Origin: an uncultured Campylobacter sp.
Lineage (GTDB): Bacteria > Campylobacterota > Campylobacteria > Campylobacterales > Campylobacteraceae
Direction: 5' to 3'
Assembly: GCF_938015785.1 (NCBI RefSeq)
Contig: NZ_CALLWC010000044.1
Coordinates: 10,606 to 74,605, forward strand
DNA length: 64,000 nucleotides
Numbering within the stretch: the first letter of the stretch is position 1; each line of letters opens with the position of its first letter. The notes beneath the pieces are model-generated. The model worked only from the letters and a program-made list of their open reading frames with translations. It was not told the origin of the DNA and ran no database searches. Positions 37,648 through 47,144 of this stretch are shown in pieces. Made by a program: the position numbers and the translations under genes.

Positions 37648-38001
37648 ATAACCTCCAAAAGCTAAGAATTATACAATGAAATATTTAGACAAAGATAAAG
37701 CTGCGCGGATTAAATTTACCATCCGAACTATGGCTGCGCATCTGGGTCGCCTAAGCTAATAAATTTTATAGCTTTTAAAATTCTAAATTTTACCCGCGCT
37801 TTGCATCGCGTAAAATTTCAAAAATTTATTGAGCCTTATGTGGCGAAATTATAGCCAAAACCCGTGGCGCGAATTTAAAATTCTGTCTCTAAATAAAAAT
37901 TCATATCATTTCATTGAAATTTTATTTAGCAAAGATATAATAATGCATATTAAAAATAAGCGGTATTTTGCTCGCGGCAATACCGCAAGAAAGGAAACCT
38001 C
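37648..38001. other. Gene-free divergent promoter region
   Basis: Between the Crp-type gene and the methyltransferase gene. A TATAAT at 37936-37941 on the plus strand, 61 bases before the methyltransferase start, is a candidate -10 box. Some RAATTY words near 37760-37830. Confidence 0.5.
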
Positions 38002-38832
38002 ATGCAAAAGTTAAATTTTAAAGATAACGTTTCCGAGACGCTGCTAATCAACGTCTATATGCGCCATTTGGATTTTAAAGACAAGGATCCGATCCTAAAT
38101 GATCCCTTTTCAAGCGCCGTCGTAGAGCAGATCGATTATAATTTTGCGAAATTTAATGACGCGCGCCTTAGCAAGACGGGTACCGTGATCCGCGCGAAAT
38201 TTTTCGACGACGAGACGCTGCGGCTCGCGGCAGAGCTTGATCGCCCTATCATCGTGCAGCTTGGCGCAGGGCTCGACACCCGCCCGCTTAGACTACAGCG
38301 CGCCCTGCCGAGCGCCCTATTTTACGACCTCGATCTGCCAGACGTCATCTCCGTGCGCGACGCGCTGCTGCCCAAAGCGCAGAACAATTTCAGCCTGTCC
38401 CGCTCGATGCTGGATCCCTCGTGGATGGACGAGCTAGCCGCAAAGCACGGCAGCGCGGGCTACATATTCATTTTAGAGGGGGTGAGTATGTATTTTGAAA
38501 AGGAGGAATTTAAAGAATTTTTTATCGCGCTTGCGCAAAAATTCCGCGGCTACGTGCTGAGCGACTTTATGAGCGAGTTTTCGGTTAGGAAATTCGACTC
38601 CAGGCGCCATGACGCTATGAAACACATGCAAAACGCACCCTTTAAAATGGGTATCGGCGGCGGCGCAGAGGTGCAGGACTGGGATAGCGCGCATATCAGA
38701 TTCGTCAGGGAGGCCGCAATGCTAAAAATGTATAAAAGCCACTGGAGCCTCAAAGGGCGCCTATTTAGCCTGATTCCCGTCTTTTGTAACGCTTGCAAGA
38801 TGTTCGTTTTCAAAATCGGCGGTGATGAATAG
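38002..38832 (+). CDS. SAM-dependent methyltransferase, leucine carboxyl methyltransferase (LCMT/PPM1) family
   Basis: 276 residues. Family features: LLINVYMRHLDFKDKDPILNDPF at the N-terminus, Arg motif GTVIRAKFFDD, and SAM motif IIVQLGAGLDTRPLRL with the acid in FYDLDLPDVI. Bacterial members methylate carboxyl or hydroxyl groups, often in polyketide-like metabolism; the substrate is unknown. AAGAAAGGAAACCTC precedes ATG. It stands alone. Confidence 0.85.
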   Translation: MQKLNFKDNVSETLLINVYMRHLDFKDKDPILNDPFSSAVVEQIDYNFAKFNDARLSKTGTVIRAKFFDDETLRLAAELDRPIIVQLGAGLDTRPLRLQRALPSALFYDLDLPDVISVRDALLPKAQNNFSLSRSMLDPSWMDELAAKHGSAGYIFILEGVSMYFEKEEFKEFFIALAQKFRGYVLSDFMSEFSVRKFDSRRHDAMKHMQNAPFKMGIGGGAEVQDWDSAHIRFVREAAMLKMYKSHWSLKGRLFSLIPVFCNACKMFVFKIGGDE

Positions 38833-39060
38833 GCTTAAAAATTTCAGTTGATTGCTTTTCAAATTTCGACAGCTAAGGCGCGAATTCTAAGCTGCTTATC
38901 TGGCAAGCTGGCATGCAGAGCAAACAGCACATACCGCTTTGCTTAATGCTTGAGTAAAATTATAAAAACGCTTTAAAATTTTGCTTAAATTTACCTCGAT
39001 TTATAGGAATTTAAGAGTTTTTAAAATATATTTTCGCATCTTAAATTCACGGAAAAGATC

Positions 39061-40473
39061 ATGCAAAATTTTCTCGACAAACTCACTGCCACAATTGACG
39101 CGATCAACTCCTTTTTGTGGGGTCCGTACTTTCTAATCGCCCTACTTTGCGGCACCGGCGCGTATTTTACGGCGCGCTTGCATTTAGTGCAAATTTTTAA
39201 ATTTAAAATGGGTGCGCGCAAGCTTTTCGGCAACTTCTCCCTGCACGGCGAGGCTGCGGGCAAAAGCGGCATGAGCTCGTTCCAAGCCGTCGCCACGGCG
39301 ATCGCCGCACAGGTCGGCACGGGCAACCTGGTAGGCGCCAGCACCGCGTTAGTAATGGGCGGACCGGGCGCGATATTTTGGATGTGGTGCGCGGCGTTTT
39401 TGGGCATGGCGACGAATTTCGCAGAGATCTGCCTGGCTCAAATTTACCGCACCAAGGACGACAGTGGACATATGATCGGAGGGCCCGCGTTTTACATCAG
39501 TCGCGGACTCAAAAGCCCCCTTGCCAAGCCTTTAGCGGCGTTTTTTGCGCTAGCCATCATCTTTGCTTTGGGCTTCATGGGCAATATGGTGCAGGCAAAC
39601 TCCATCTCAGACGGCTTTAGCGGCGCATTCGGGATTCCGAAGTGGGTGAGCGGCGCAGCCTTAGCACTCATCTGCTGCGTCATCTTTTTCGGCGGCGTCA
39701 AAGCGATCGCGCGCGTGGCCGAAAAGGTCGTGCCACTAATGGCGATCTGCTACGTGCTTGTGGGTCTCGTCATCATCGGCTCAAATTTCGATAAAATTCC
39801 ATCCGTCATCGCGCTGATATTCAAAGCCGCATTTGATCCATCCGCTGCCTGGGGCGGTGCTACGGGCGCTACGATCGCTACTGCGATGAGATACGGTATC
39901 GCGCGCGGGCTCTTTTCAAACGAAGCGGGCATGGGCTCGACGCCGCACGCACACGCCGCGGCGAATGTCAAACACCCCGTAGATCAAGCCGTGCTCGGCA
40001 TAATGGGCGTTTTCGTCGATACATTCATCGTGCTTAACATCACCGTTTTTGTGGTGCTCAGCACCGACGTAGTCGCCTTTGAAAACGGAAAGGCGGTATT
40101 TTCGGGTATCTCGCTGGTGCAGGAAGCCTTTGGATCGCAAATTTTGGGTCGCAGCGGCGGCTACGGTTTCGTGGCGATCTGCCTGTTTTTCTTCGCATTT
40201 ACCACGATTTTGGGCTGGTATTACTTCGCCGAGATCAACGTGCGATACCTCCTGGGCGCAAAATTCGTCAAGCTCTTGCAAATTTTAGTCGTAGCATTCG
40301 TATTCATAGGAAGCGTGCAAAAGATCGACCTCGTCTGGGAGCTAGCCGATATGTTTAACGGACTGATGGTGATCCCCAACTTAATCGCGATCATCCTACT
40401 TAGCCCCGTCGTCGTGCGGCTTTTGAGCGATTTTAACGACGGCAAAAGCTACGACGCGAACGACTATAAATAA
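39061..40473 (+). CDS. Sodium:alanine/glycine symporter (AGCS family)
   Basis: 470 residues, about 11 membrane helices. Family signatures: SSFQAVATAIAAQVGTGNLVG near 77, GGPGAIFWMWCAAFLGMATNFAE, and RGLFSNEAGMGSTPHAHAAA near 280. Takes up alanine or glycine with sodium. GGAAAAGATC precedes ATG. Followed by a long inverted repeat at 40480-40515. Confidence 0.93.
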   Translation: MQNFLDKLTATIDAINSFLWGPYFLIALLCGTGAYFTARLHLVQIFKFKMGARKLFGNFSLHGEAAGKSGMSSFQAVATAIAAQVGTGNLVGASTALVMGGPGAIFWMWCAAFLGMATNFAEICLAQIYRTKDDSGHMIGGPAFYISRGLKSPLAKPLAAFFALAIIFALGFMGNMVQANSISDGFSGAFGIPKWVSGAALALICCVIFFGGVKAIARVAEKVVPLMAICYVLVGLVIIGSNFDKIPSVIALIFKAAFDPSAAWGGATGATIATAMRYGIARGLFSNEAGMGSTPHAHAAANVKHPVDQAVLGIMGVFVDTFIVLNITVFVVLSTDVVAFENGKAVFSGISLVQEAFGSQILGRSGGYGFVAICLFFFAFTTILGWYYFAEINVRYLLGAKFVKLLQILVVAFVFIGSVQKIDLVWELADMFNGLMVIPNLIAIILLSPVVVRLLSDFNDGKSYDANDYK

Positions 40474-40479
40474 CGCTAC

Positions 40480-40515
40480 GCGCTAAATTTCAAGCCTGCA
40501 CTTGGAATTTAGCGC
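40480..40515. repeat. 15-bp inverted repeat built on RAATTY motifs
   Basis: GCGCTAAATTTCAAG (40480-40494) and CTTGGAATTTAGCGC (40501-40515) form a stem with 14 of 15 Watson-Crick positions and a 6-base loop, right after the symporter stop. There is no U tract, so it is at best an unconventional terminator. Confidence 0.7.
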
Positions 40516-40619
40516 AAAATCATCTTAAAATTTAGAATTTTAAAATTCTTTTCGAGCTAAAATCCTTGCCTAAATTTTATGATCTAAGGAGAACGGATGC
40601 AAATTTTAAGGAGCGAAAA

Positions 40620-41306
40620 ATGCCCGTTTTAAAAGCATTACTGACCGGGCAACCGCGCGCTTACGGCGACGAGCGCGCTACGCAGCCTCTAAAAAAGCGC
40701 TGGGAGACGGCGATATTCAAGCAAGCCAGAGTGGGCGAAGTGCGCGCGAATGAGCTTGGATTCGAGGGCGACGCGGTAGCCGATACGCTGCATCACGGCG
40801 GCACGGAAAAGGCGATTTTTGCCAACTCGTTGCAAAATTACGCTGCGTGGGAGAGATTTTTGGGGCTTAAAAATCTAGCCTACGGTGCAATGGGCGAAAA
40901 CCTCACGATCAGCGGACTACACGAACAAAACGTCTGCATCGGCGATGTGCACCGCATAGGCTCGCTGGTGCTACAAGTAAGCCAGCCGCGCAAGCCCTGC
41001 TACAAGCTCTCGATGCGCTGGGGTAACGCGGAGATGACGGCGGAGATCGCGCGCAGCGGACTTACCGGCTGGTACTACCGCGTGCTGGAGGCTGGCTCGT
41101 GCCGCGCGGGAGACGAGATCTACGTCGTAGAGCGCGACCCCGCTATAATGAGCTTGATGGAGCTTAATCGTCTATTTTACGGCGATCGCCTCGATGAAGG
41201 GCTGTTAGCAAAATTTAACCTACTTACGACGCTTACGCCAAAATGGCGCGAGGATATGCGCCGCAAGCTAGAAGGCAGCTACGACGACGGCTTTATGCGG
41301 CTATGA
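40620..41306 (+). CDS. MOSC-domain protein, YiiM-like
   Basis: 228 residues from ATG 40620, which has AAGGAGCGAAAA; the frame runs further upstream without a ribosome site. N-terminal LLTGQPRAYG and KKRWETAIFK, the core HHGGTEKAIFANSLQNYAAW and the Cys segment QPRKPCYKLSMRW match E. coli YiiM. YiiM uses a molybdenum cofactor to reduce N-hydroxylated bases and detoxify 6-hydroxylaminopurine. Fits a genome that makes molybdopterin for FdhF. Confidence 0.9.
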   Translation: MPVLKALLTGQPRAYGDERATQPLKKRWETAIFKQARVGEVRANELGFEGDAVADTLHHGGTEKAIFANSLQNYAAWERFLGLKNLAYGAMGENLTISGLHEQNVCIGDVHRIGSLVLQVSQPRKPCYKLSMRWGNAEMTAEIARSGLTGWYYRVLEAGSCRAGDEIYVVERDPAIMSLMELNRLFYGDRLDEGLLAKFNLLTTLTPKWREDMRRKLEGSYDDGFMRL

Positions 41307-42062
41307 AATTTAGCCTCGAAGCGGCGTGATAAAACCAGCAAAGCAACGCCGTGCTTTGTTATTTCACACTCTTGGCGCGGATTCCAAAATACTTTCCAAG
41401 CCGCCGATGCTAAGTTTCAAGACACTTCTTGGCTACTCAATATCGGCTTACAAAAAATACTTTCTTGATGCAAGCCGTAAATTCAGGCTAAATTTTAAAA
41501 CTGAAATTTTAATCTAATCCGCGCCGCACGCACGCAAATGCGATCTGTTCTCGCACCATGTTTTGCGGCATGATACAAGGCTGCAAGAAGAATTAAAGAC
41601 GCAATTTAACCGCACTTAGAATTTAATCTTTTATGAAATCTAAATTTAGACGCACATTCAAAGCCGCAAGTGCCGTTCTTTGTAAATTTTAAAATTTAAA
41701 AGCTGTAAATTTAACTCTCTTGCTGCGCAGTGAATTTTTTTCCAAAAATCAAAAATCAAAAATCAAAAAGCGAACTATTTTTACTCGCGCGACACTCTTA
41801 TCTTGCGCATTTAGCGACGCAGATCTTATGCTGTAAATGAGCTTCCTCTAAGCTTTTAACGCGCGCCAAATTAGACATGTCAGATGCTTTGCCAAGCGCC
41901 TTTCAAAGAGCTCATTTATAGCGCTCGTTATAAGTAGAATTTTACGCGGATTTTGCGCGACGCGGTAACAATTACAACCTTTTAAAGAGCGCACCGCAGC
42001 TCAAAAGCCTATTTCGGCTTTTAAAAACTGCGCACTGTATGGCTCAAAGTCCACTTCCGCGC
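41307..42062. other. Gene-free region with hairpins
   Basis: About 750 bases. CAAAGCA/TGCTTTG at 41339-41358 followed by TTATTTC may terminate the MOSC gene. A longer hairpin at 41995-42032 (CGCAG with CTGCG outside, AAAAGCC with GGCTTTT inside) lies after the minus-strand gene and may end it. In between are scattered RAATTY sites and AT-rich words. No gene recognised. Confidence 0.5.
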
Positions 42063-43080
42063 TCAATCAACTATCGCAATCCCCGCATCTGCGCAGGCTT
42101 TTCGCGCCTTTTTAGATATGCCGATGCCGGTCGTTTCGATTCTCTTAAGATTAACGAAGGGCGCAAGCTCGGCGGCGTCAATGTTTTTAACGTCGAAAAG
42201 CTCATCCTCGCCGTCCCAATCAGGCGCGATTTGCAGATAAATTTCGTTTCCGCCGTCAAGATATAGCTCGCTCACCTGCTCCGCCAGATTTGCGGGGATC
42301 GGGTAGTTCTTAAACCACTTTTTGGCTTGTGGCAGGGCGCCAAAATCCGCATACGGATCGATGCCGCGCTCCTCGCAGTACTCAAACACGTCAAATTTAG
42401 GCTGTAGCAGGGCTTTTTCGTACATCAGCTCGTTCATCACGGCGATTTTGAAATTAAAATTTTTAAACGTTAGCGTCTCACCGGCCGCGCGCGGAAGCTT
42501 AAATTTATCGCTCGGCCTGCGCTTTACCTTTTTCTCTTTTTGATTGATGCAGACGCGCCCTATCGGCATTTTCGTAGCTCGCACGATGTTTGCAATCTCG
42601 TCGGTGTCGCGCTTAGCGAAGCGCTCGGCAAAGTCCATCGCGCCTATGCGCTCCTGCACGGCCTCGGCTAGAGCTAGCGAGACTTCAAACTTGCTCAGGC
42701 TAAGCTCCAAAAATATATATGCGCCGCGCAGCTCCTGCTCGGGCACGGCTTCAAGCGGCGGTCTGCCATCTATCGTGAACGCGCCGGCGTATAGCTTGCG
42801 CGGAACCTCGTGCTGCACGCCCTTTGCGACCTCAAGCATCAAAATTATCTCGGTAAGCTTCGGTTCTGCGAGCTCACCTGCGCGCACGAAGGCGAAAATC
42901 CCCCGCTTCATCCCAAAAATAGCGGCTTTTGCCCTTCCCGTCATCGATCACGCGCGGCTGCCCCAAGGCTTCGTTAAACTTAGCTAGATCAAACTCGCAG
43001 TTTACGCCGCCGATGAAAATGCCGTCCGGACGCACGTCGACGTCAAAATTTTGCTTTTTAAAAATATCAAACAGTCCCAT
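42063..43080 (-). pseudogene. Hypothetical protein gene broken by a one-base frameshift
   Basis: Two frames belong together. Residues from ATG 43080 (MGLFDIFKKQNFDVDVRPDG) run to YFWDEAG, then hit a stop at 42874; the frame one base over continues with IFAFVRAGELAEPKLTEII for about 280 residues to 42063. The switch falls at a run of five G (minus strand, 42904-42900). Four G would give one frame of 338 residues. I do not recognise a function. The MGLFDIFKK start and WDE-G-xxF motif resemble uncharacterised Campylobacter proteins that occur near immunity-type genes. A natural mutation, phase variation or a sequencing error are all possible. Confidence 0.8.
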
Positions 43081-43112
43081 TTATCGCTCCTGATTTTGCC
43101 TTAAATTTCGTT

Positions 43113-43829
43113 TTAAAATTTTTCCAAAAACCCGTAAAAATCACCCGCGAAAAGCCTATCCTCGCCCTCCGCGTAGTCGCGCACATAGACCTTGTATTCA
43201 CACGGCGCGTCGTCTGCCAGCTCGCTTGCCATCTCTTTCATCGCTCCGCTTGCCGCCTCGTCTGCCGCCTCGCTCGTTGTCATGCCCGCAGCTTTGCACG
43301 TCGTTGCGGCATTTATATCGCGCGCCGCATCCGCCGATCTCTCTCCGCGCGCTTCGTCGTCCGATGCCATATTTTCCGCACCGTCGGCTACCGTCGCGAC
43401 GACCGTATCACGCACCGCCGCGCCCATGGCTTCGTCGCTCGTGCTCTCCGCCGTCTTGCTGCGCGCCGTATTCGACGAGCCGTCCGCTATACCGCCGCCG
43501 TCGCCTGCGGGCAAAATTTTAAAATAATACTCCTCGTCCTCGAGCTGCAAGAATACGAGCTCGTCCGCGGCGAATAGCCTGTTTTTGAGATTTACCTCAT
43601 ACGTGTGGCAGATGTCGGCGTCGGCACTATCCGCAAACTCGGGCGGCGCGATCGTTTTTAGCTCCGTCCCCGCCGCGCTGACGCTAGCGTATCTTAGCAG
43701 CATCTGCTTGTAGCTCGCAGGCAGCGCGAAACCAAGCCGCCGCTGCGCCTGCGCGATCCATGCGGGCTCTATGTCGCTGCGCCCCGCGGCTGCGATATTT
43801 TTAGATTTTTGAATAAGTTTTTCTATCAT
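43113..43829 (-). CDS. SMI1/KNR4 (SUKH) family protein with about 100-residue insert
   Basis: 238 residues. The SUKH fold starts with IEPAWIAQAQRRLGFALPASYKQML (about 20-44) and ends with YKVYVRDYAEGEDRLFAGDFYGFLEKF. Between them residues about 109-209 are Ala/Asp/Thr/Glu-rich with no fold; without them the length is about 138, normal for the family. Bacterial SUKH proteins commonly act as immunity proteins against nuclease toxins, but no toxin is in this window. Neighbour of the frameshifted gene downstream on the same strand, 32 bases apart. Confidence 0.75.
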   Translation of the reverse strand: MIEKLIQKSKNIAAAGRSDIEPAWIAQAQRRLGFALPASYKQMLLRYASVSAAGTELKTIAPPEFADSADADICHTYEVNLKNRLFAADELVFLQLEDEEYYFKILPAGDGGGIADGSSNTARSKTAESTSDEAMGAAVRDTVVATVADGAENMASDDEARGERSADAARDINAATTCKAAGMTTSEAADEAASGAMKEMASELADDAPCEYKVYVRDYAEGEDRLFAGDFYGFLEKF

Positions 43830-44044
43830 TTTGATCCCGTTTCGAGCGAGAAATTTTAACGCCTTAGCGCACCGGACACGCTGTTTACATAAAACACGGG
43901 TGTTTGGCGCGGCTTTGAAAATCTAAATTTAAAAGCACGCGCAGCTTCAAAATCAAAGCGAGCCGTTTAAAATTTCAAGCAGCCCGCGTCTAAATTTTAA
44001 CCGCAAACACGAACTGGCAGAATTCTAGCGATCTAAATTTAGCG

Positions 44045-44422
44045 CTAGCCCCTAGCCAGCGCTATTACTTCGATCTCCACAAGCGCGCCCTTGGGGAGTT
44101 TGGCGACCTGCACCGTGCTACGAGCCGGCTTGTGCTCGCCGAACGCTGCCGCGTATATCTCGTTCACCGCGGCAAAATCGCCCATATCGGCTAGGAAAAT
44201 CGTCGTTTTGACGGCATCTTGCAGCGTCGCGCCCGCTTCTTTCAGGATCGCGGCGAGGTTTTTCAAAACCTGCCTGCTTTGCGCCTCCACGCCGCCCGCG
44301 ACAAACTCGCCGTCCGGCTTAAGCGCGATCTGCCCCGAGGTAAAGATGAGTCCGCCCGCCTTGATCGCCTGGGAGTACGGTCCGATGGCCTGCGCCGCAT
44401 CGGGAGTCGAGATGATCTGCAT
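44045..44422 (-). CDS. ridA: RidA-family enamine/imine deaminase
   Basis: 125 residues from ATG 44422 with AAAGGATTTACT before it; the frame extends ten codons upstream. Family motifs: IGPYSQAIKAGGLIFTSGQIAL, then QVLKNLAAILKEAGATLQDAVKTTIFL, with the catalytic Arg in PARSTVQVAKLPKGALVEIE. It clears reactive enamines released by PLP enzymes such as threonine dehydratase. Confidence 0.95.
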   Translation of the reverse strand: MQIISTPDAAQAIGPYSQAIKAGGLIFTSGQIALKPDGEFVAGGVEAQSRQVLKNLAAILKEAGATLQDAVKTTIFLADMGDFAAVNEIYAAAFGEHKPARSTVQVAKLPKGALVEIEVIALARG

Positions 44423-44452
44423 AGTAAATCCTTTGTGAAAAATTTCGACCAT

Positions 44453-45845
44453 TTTATCGCAAAATATTTTAACTTTGTTTTAGGCGGCGGAATTTCGCGA
44501 ACGAGGTTGCGGGTGTAGAGGGCGCGACGGTGCAGCTAAAATTAATGGGCGAAAAAGCGGTGGCACGGTAAAATTAATAAGCGCGGGGCGGCTAAATTTC
44601 GTTTATGCAAACACTGCAATGCGGTGAAATTTAAATGGCATGGATGGGCAAAATTTCGCCTACGATAGCAGAATGAAATGGCAAACGCAGCGGTGCGGTT
44701 AAATTTATCGCACAAAATACAGCGGACAATATGCGAGAAGCTAGCGCGGAATAGCGAGCTGTGGCGGCGAAACGGCAAATTTAAAAGAGCTGACGGGCAC
44801 AGAAAACAGAGCGTGAAAGTGCGGCTAAATTTAATCGATACGGGCACGGCGGCGAATCTGCACAGCAAATGGTTGAACTGTGGGCACGAGCACAGGGCGA
44901 GTAAAACGACTCGCTAACGGTGGCGTGTATTTTAAAAAGCAAGTAAGCGGGAAAGAGGCGTACGTGACGGTGCCCGATTAAATTTCATCAATGCGAGCAT
45001 GATAACGCCACGCGCTCGGCAATACGACAACTCTATCAGCGGCACTGAATGAATGCATGGCGATACGACAAAATAGATACGGACAGTACGGCTAAATTTA
45101 GCCGATGCGAATGGACGAAACTTCATCGGCATCGTTACGGTAATAAATTAAATTCCTTGCGGTAGTAAGATCATCAATGTCTCGACCAGTAAAATCAAGC
45201 CGCCTATGGTAGTGATACGGGCGAAGGGGCGGTAAAAGCAGCGCCAAAATCGCTACCATCGCAGCAGAAAGAACAGCGCCGTCATAAAAAAATCAATGCG
45301 ACACCGCGCAACGCAATTAAAATCCTCTCAGTAGCAAGCGCGACAACGAAGTTGTCGATGTAGCGGAGCAAAATCAGCGCCACCAAAATAATAAAATCAA
45401 AGACCTCATGACAAGCAAGGCATCCGACGTAACGCCAATAAAATCAACATCGCAGCAGCGGGAAATTAGTGCCATCAAAGCGAGACTGGCGCGACCCTAC
45501 AGCAAGATCTGCGCTACTGCGGCAAGTTCGGTGCGACGTTACGACAATATTCGCGCGTTATTCCAGCAACAAGCTAGGCTCCGTCGCAGCACAATAGATA
45601 CGGAAGCTACGATAAAATCGACACTACAATTAAATTTGCAGTGTAGCAGTAAATTTGGTGCGACACTGCGGCAAGATGGCGCCGCAGCAGCAAACTAAGC
45701 ACCATCGAGGCGGCAAGATCGGCGCTGCCGTAGCATATCGGCGAGGGTTCATAAAATTTTACGCGAAATTTTATACGAAATCCTGTATAAAATTCTATGA
45801 TTTTGGCTTGAGATTGGTCTGCGATCGGCCTTCAATCGGTCTGTA
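44453..45845. repeat. 1.4-kb gene-free region with degenerate short repeats
   Basis: No gene found on either strand. From 44540 to 45120 the word GGCTAAATTT (and GGTTAAATTT, GGTAAAATT) recurs with GCG/CGG-rich spacers. From 45200 to 45730 words such as AGCGCCA and AAAATCA recur. A 15-base unit, roughly RGCAAGATCGGCGCT, appears at 45501-45515, 45521-45535, 45670-45684 and 45712-45726. The pattern suggests non-coding DNA that expanded by duplication and then diverged. Confidence 0.55.
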
Positions 45846-46607
45846 TCAATTTGCAATCAGTCCGTAAAGTAGCTTTAAAATCGTCGCGGCAACGACGAAC
45901 AGAAGCATCTTGCGCACGAATTTCACGTCGCATCGCATCACTAGACTTGAGCCTGCGAAGCTGCCTGCGATCTGTCCGACCGCCATCACCGCTCCGACGA
46001 GCCATAAAATTTGCCCGCCGATGATAAAAACGCCCAAAGAGACGATATTTGAGGTGAAATTTAAAACCTTCGTGTGCGCGACCGCCTTTTTCATATAAAG
46101 CCCTAAAATTCCAACCATCGCAAACGTCCAAAAAGAGCCTGTGCCCGGACCGAAAAATCCGTCGTAAAAGCCCAAAACAAGCCCAAAAATCGCGTAAAAG
46201 CTATTTTTTGACATCTTGGGTTTTGCGGGCACTTCGCCTAGGTTTGGCGAAAAAATCATATAAAAGAAAAGTGCCAGTAGCAGGATCGGAATGAGGTAAT
46301 TTAGGAATTTCGCATCAATTAGAAGCAGGACATAAGCGCCTACGAGTCCGCCGATAAACGTAAAAACTACGCCGCGCAAGATCTCCGCCGCATCGACGTA
46401 ACCCTTGCGGATGAAATTTAAAGCGGCGGTGAAGCTTCCGAAACTGCCTTGAAATCTATTTGTAGCGATCGCTACATGCGGCGGAACGCCCACGGCAAGC
46501 AGCGCAGGCAGCGAAATCAACCCGCCTCCGCCCGCGATCGAGTCGATAAATCCGCCGAAAAACGCCGCTGCAAAAAGCACCGCAAACTGCCAAAGCTCAA
46601 GCTCCAT
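45846..46607 (-). CDS. TauE/SafE-family sulfite/anion exporter
   Basis: 253 residues, about eight membrane helices. Family signature GGFIDSIAGGGGLISLPALLAVGVPPHVAIATNR is present (about 19-52), as two halves of the TSUP repeat; FYDGFFGPGTGSFW (about 148) is the second half's signature. Exports sulfite, sulfoacetate or similar anions; substrate not determinable. No neighbours in an operon. Confidence 0.92.
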   Translation of the reverse strand: MELELWQFAVLFAAAFFGGFIDSIAGGGGLISLPALLAVGVPPHVAIATNRFQGSFGSFTAALNFIRKGYVDAAEILRGVVFTFIGGLVGAYVLLLIDAKFLNYLIPILLLALFFYMIFSPNLGEVPAKPKMSKNSFYAIFGLVLGFYDGFFGPGTGSFWTFAMVGILGLYMKKAVAHTKVLNFTSNIVSLGVFIIGGQILWLVGAVMAVGQIAGSFAGSSLVMRCDVKFVRKMLLFVVAATILKLLYGLIAN

Positions 46608-47144
46608 TTTTGTCCTTTTTTTTCAAATCACGCAGGCACGTGCTATGAACGCCTGTCAGAATTCTCGCAATTACGATCGCAAACCGCTCATGCACCGCAA
46701 AGTGCATACGAGCGCCTGCTAGAATTCCATGCAATTTTATAAAATTCCACGGAATTATATCGGATTTTGCCGCACGGCTCCTGCTTAAATTTTATGAAAT
46801 TTACCGCGCGATTGCCGTTTTAGCTCCATGCATTTTATCGCGTCACGCACAAGCTGCAAAATTCTATAAAATTTTAGCAATGCAAAGCGGCGAAATTTTA
46901 CTTGAATTTCATAAAATAGCCCTATAAATTTCGCGCAGCTATCCGTGAAATTTGCAGAATTTTATAAAGCGATCTTTTGCTAAAATTTTATGAAATTTCG
47001 ACGCGCTATACTTAAGGCGCGCGGCAAAATCCATAAAGCCAGCCCTACTTATGCGGCAAAACAGCGCAAAATTCCGCCGCACAGCCGCACTAAAACTTCA
47101 TAAAATTTCATCGCCCCGCTCGTACCAGATAAAATTTCGCCGAC
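46608..47144. repeat. Gene-free spacer with RAATTY array
   Basis: About 540 bases; from 46720 to 47130 RAATTY words come roughly every 25-30 bases, often as AAATTTTA or GAATTTTATAAA. No gene. Confidence 0.65.
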
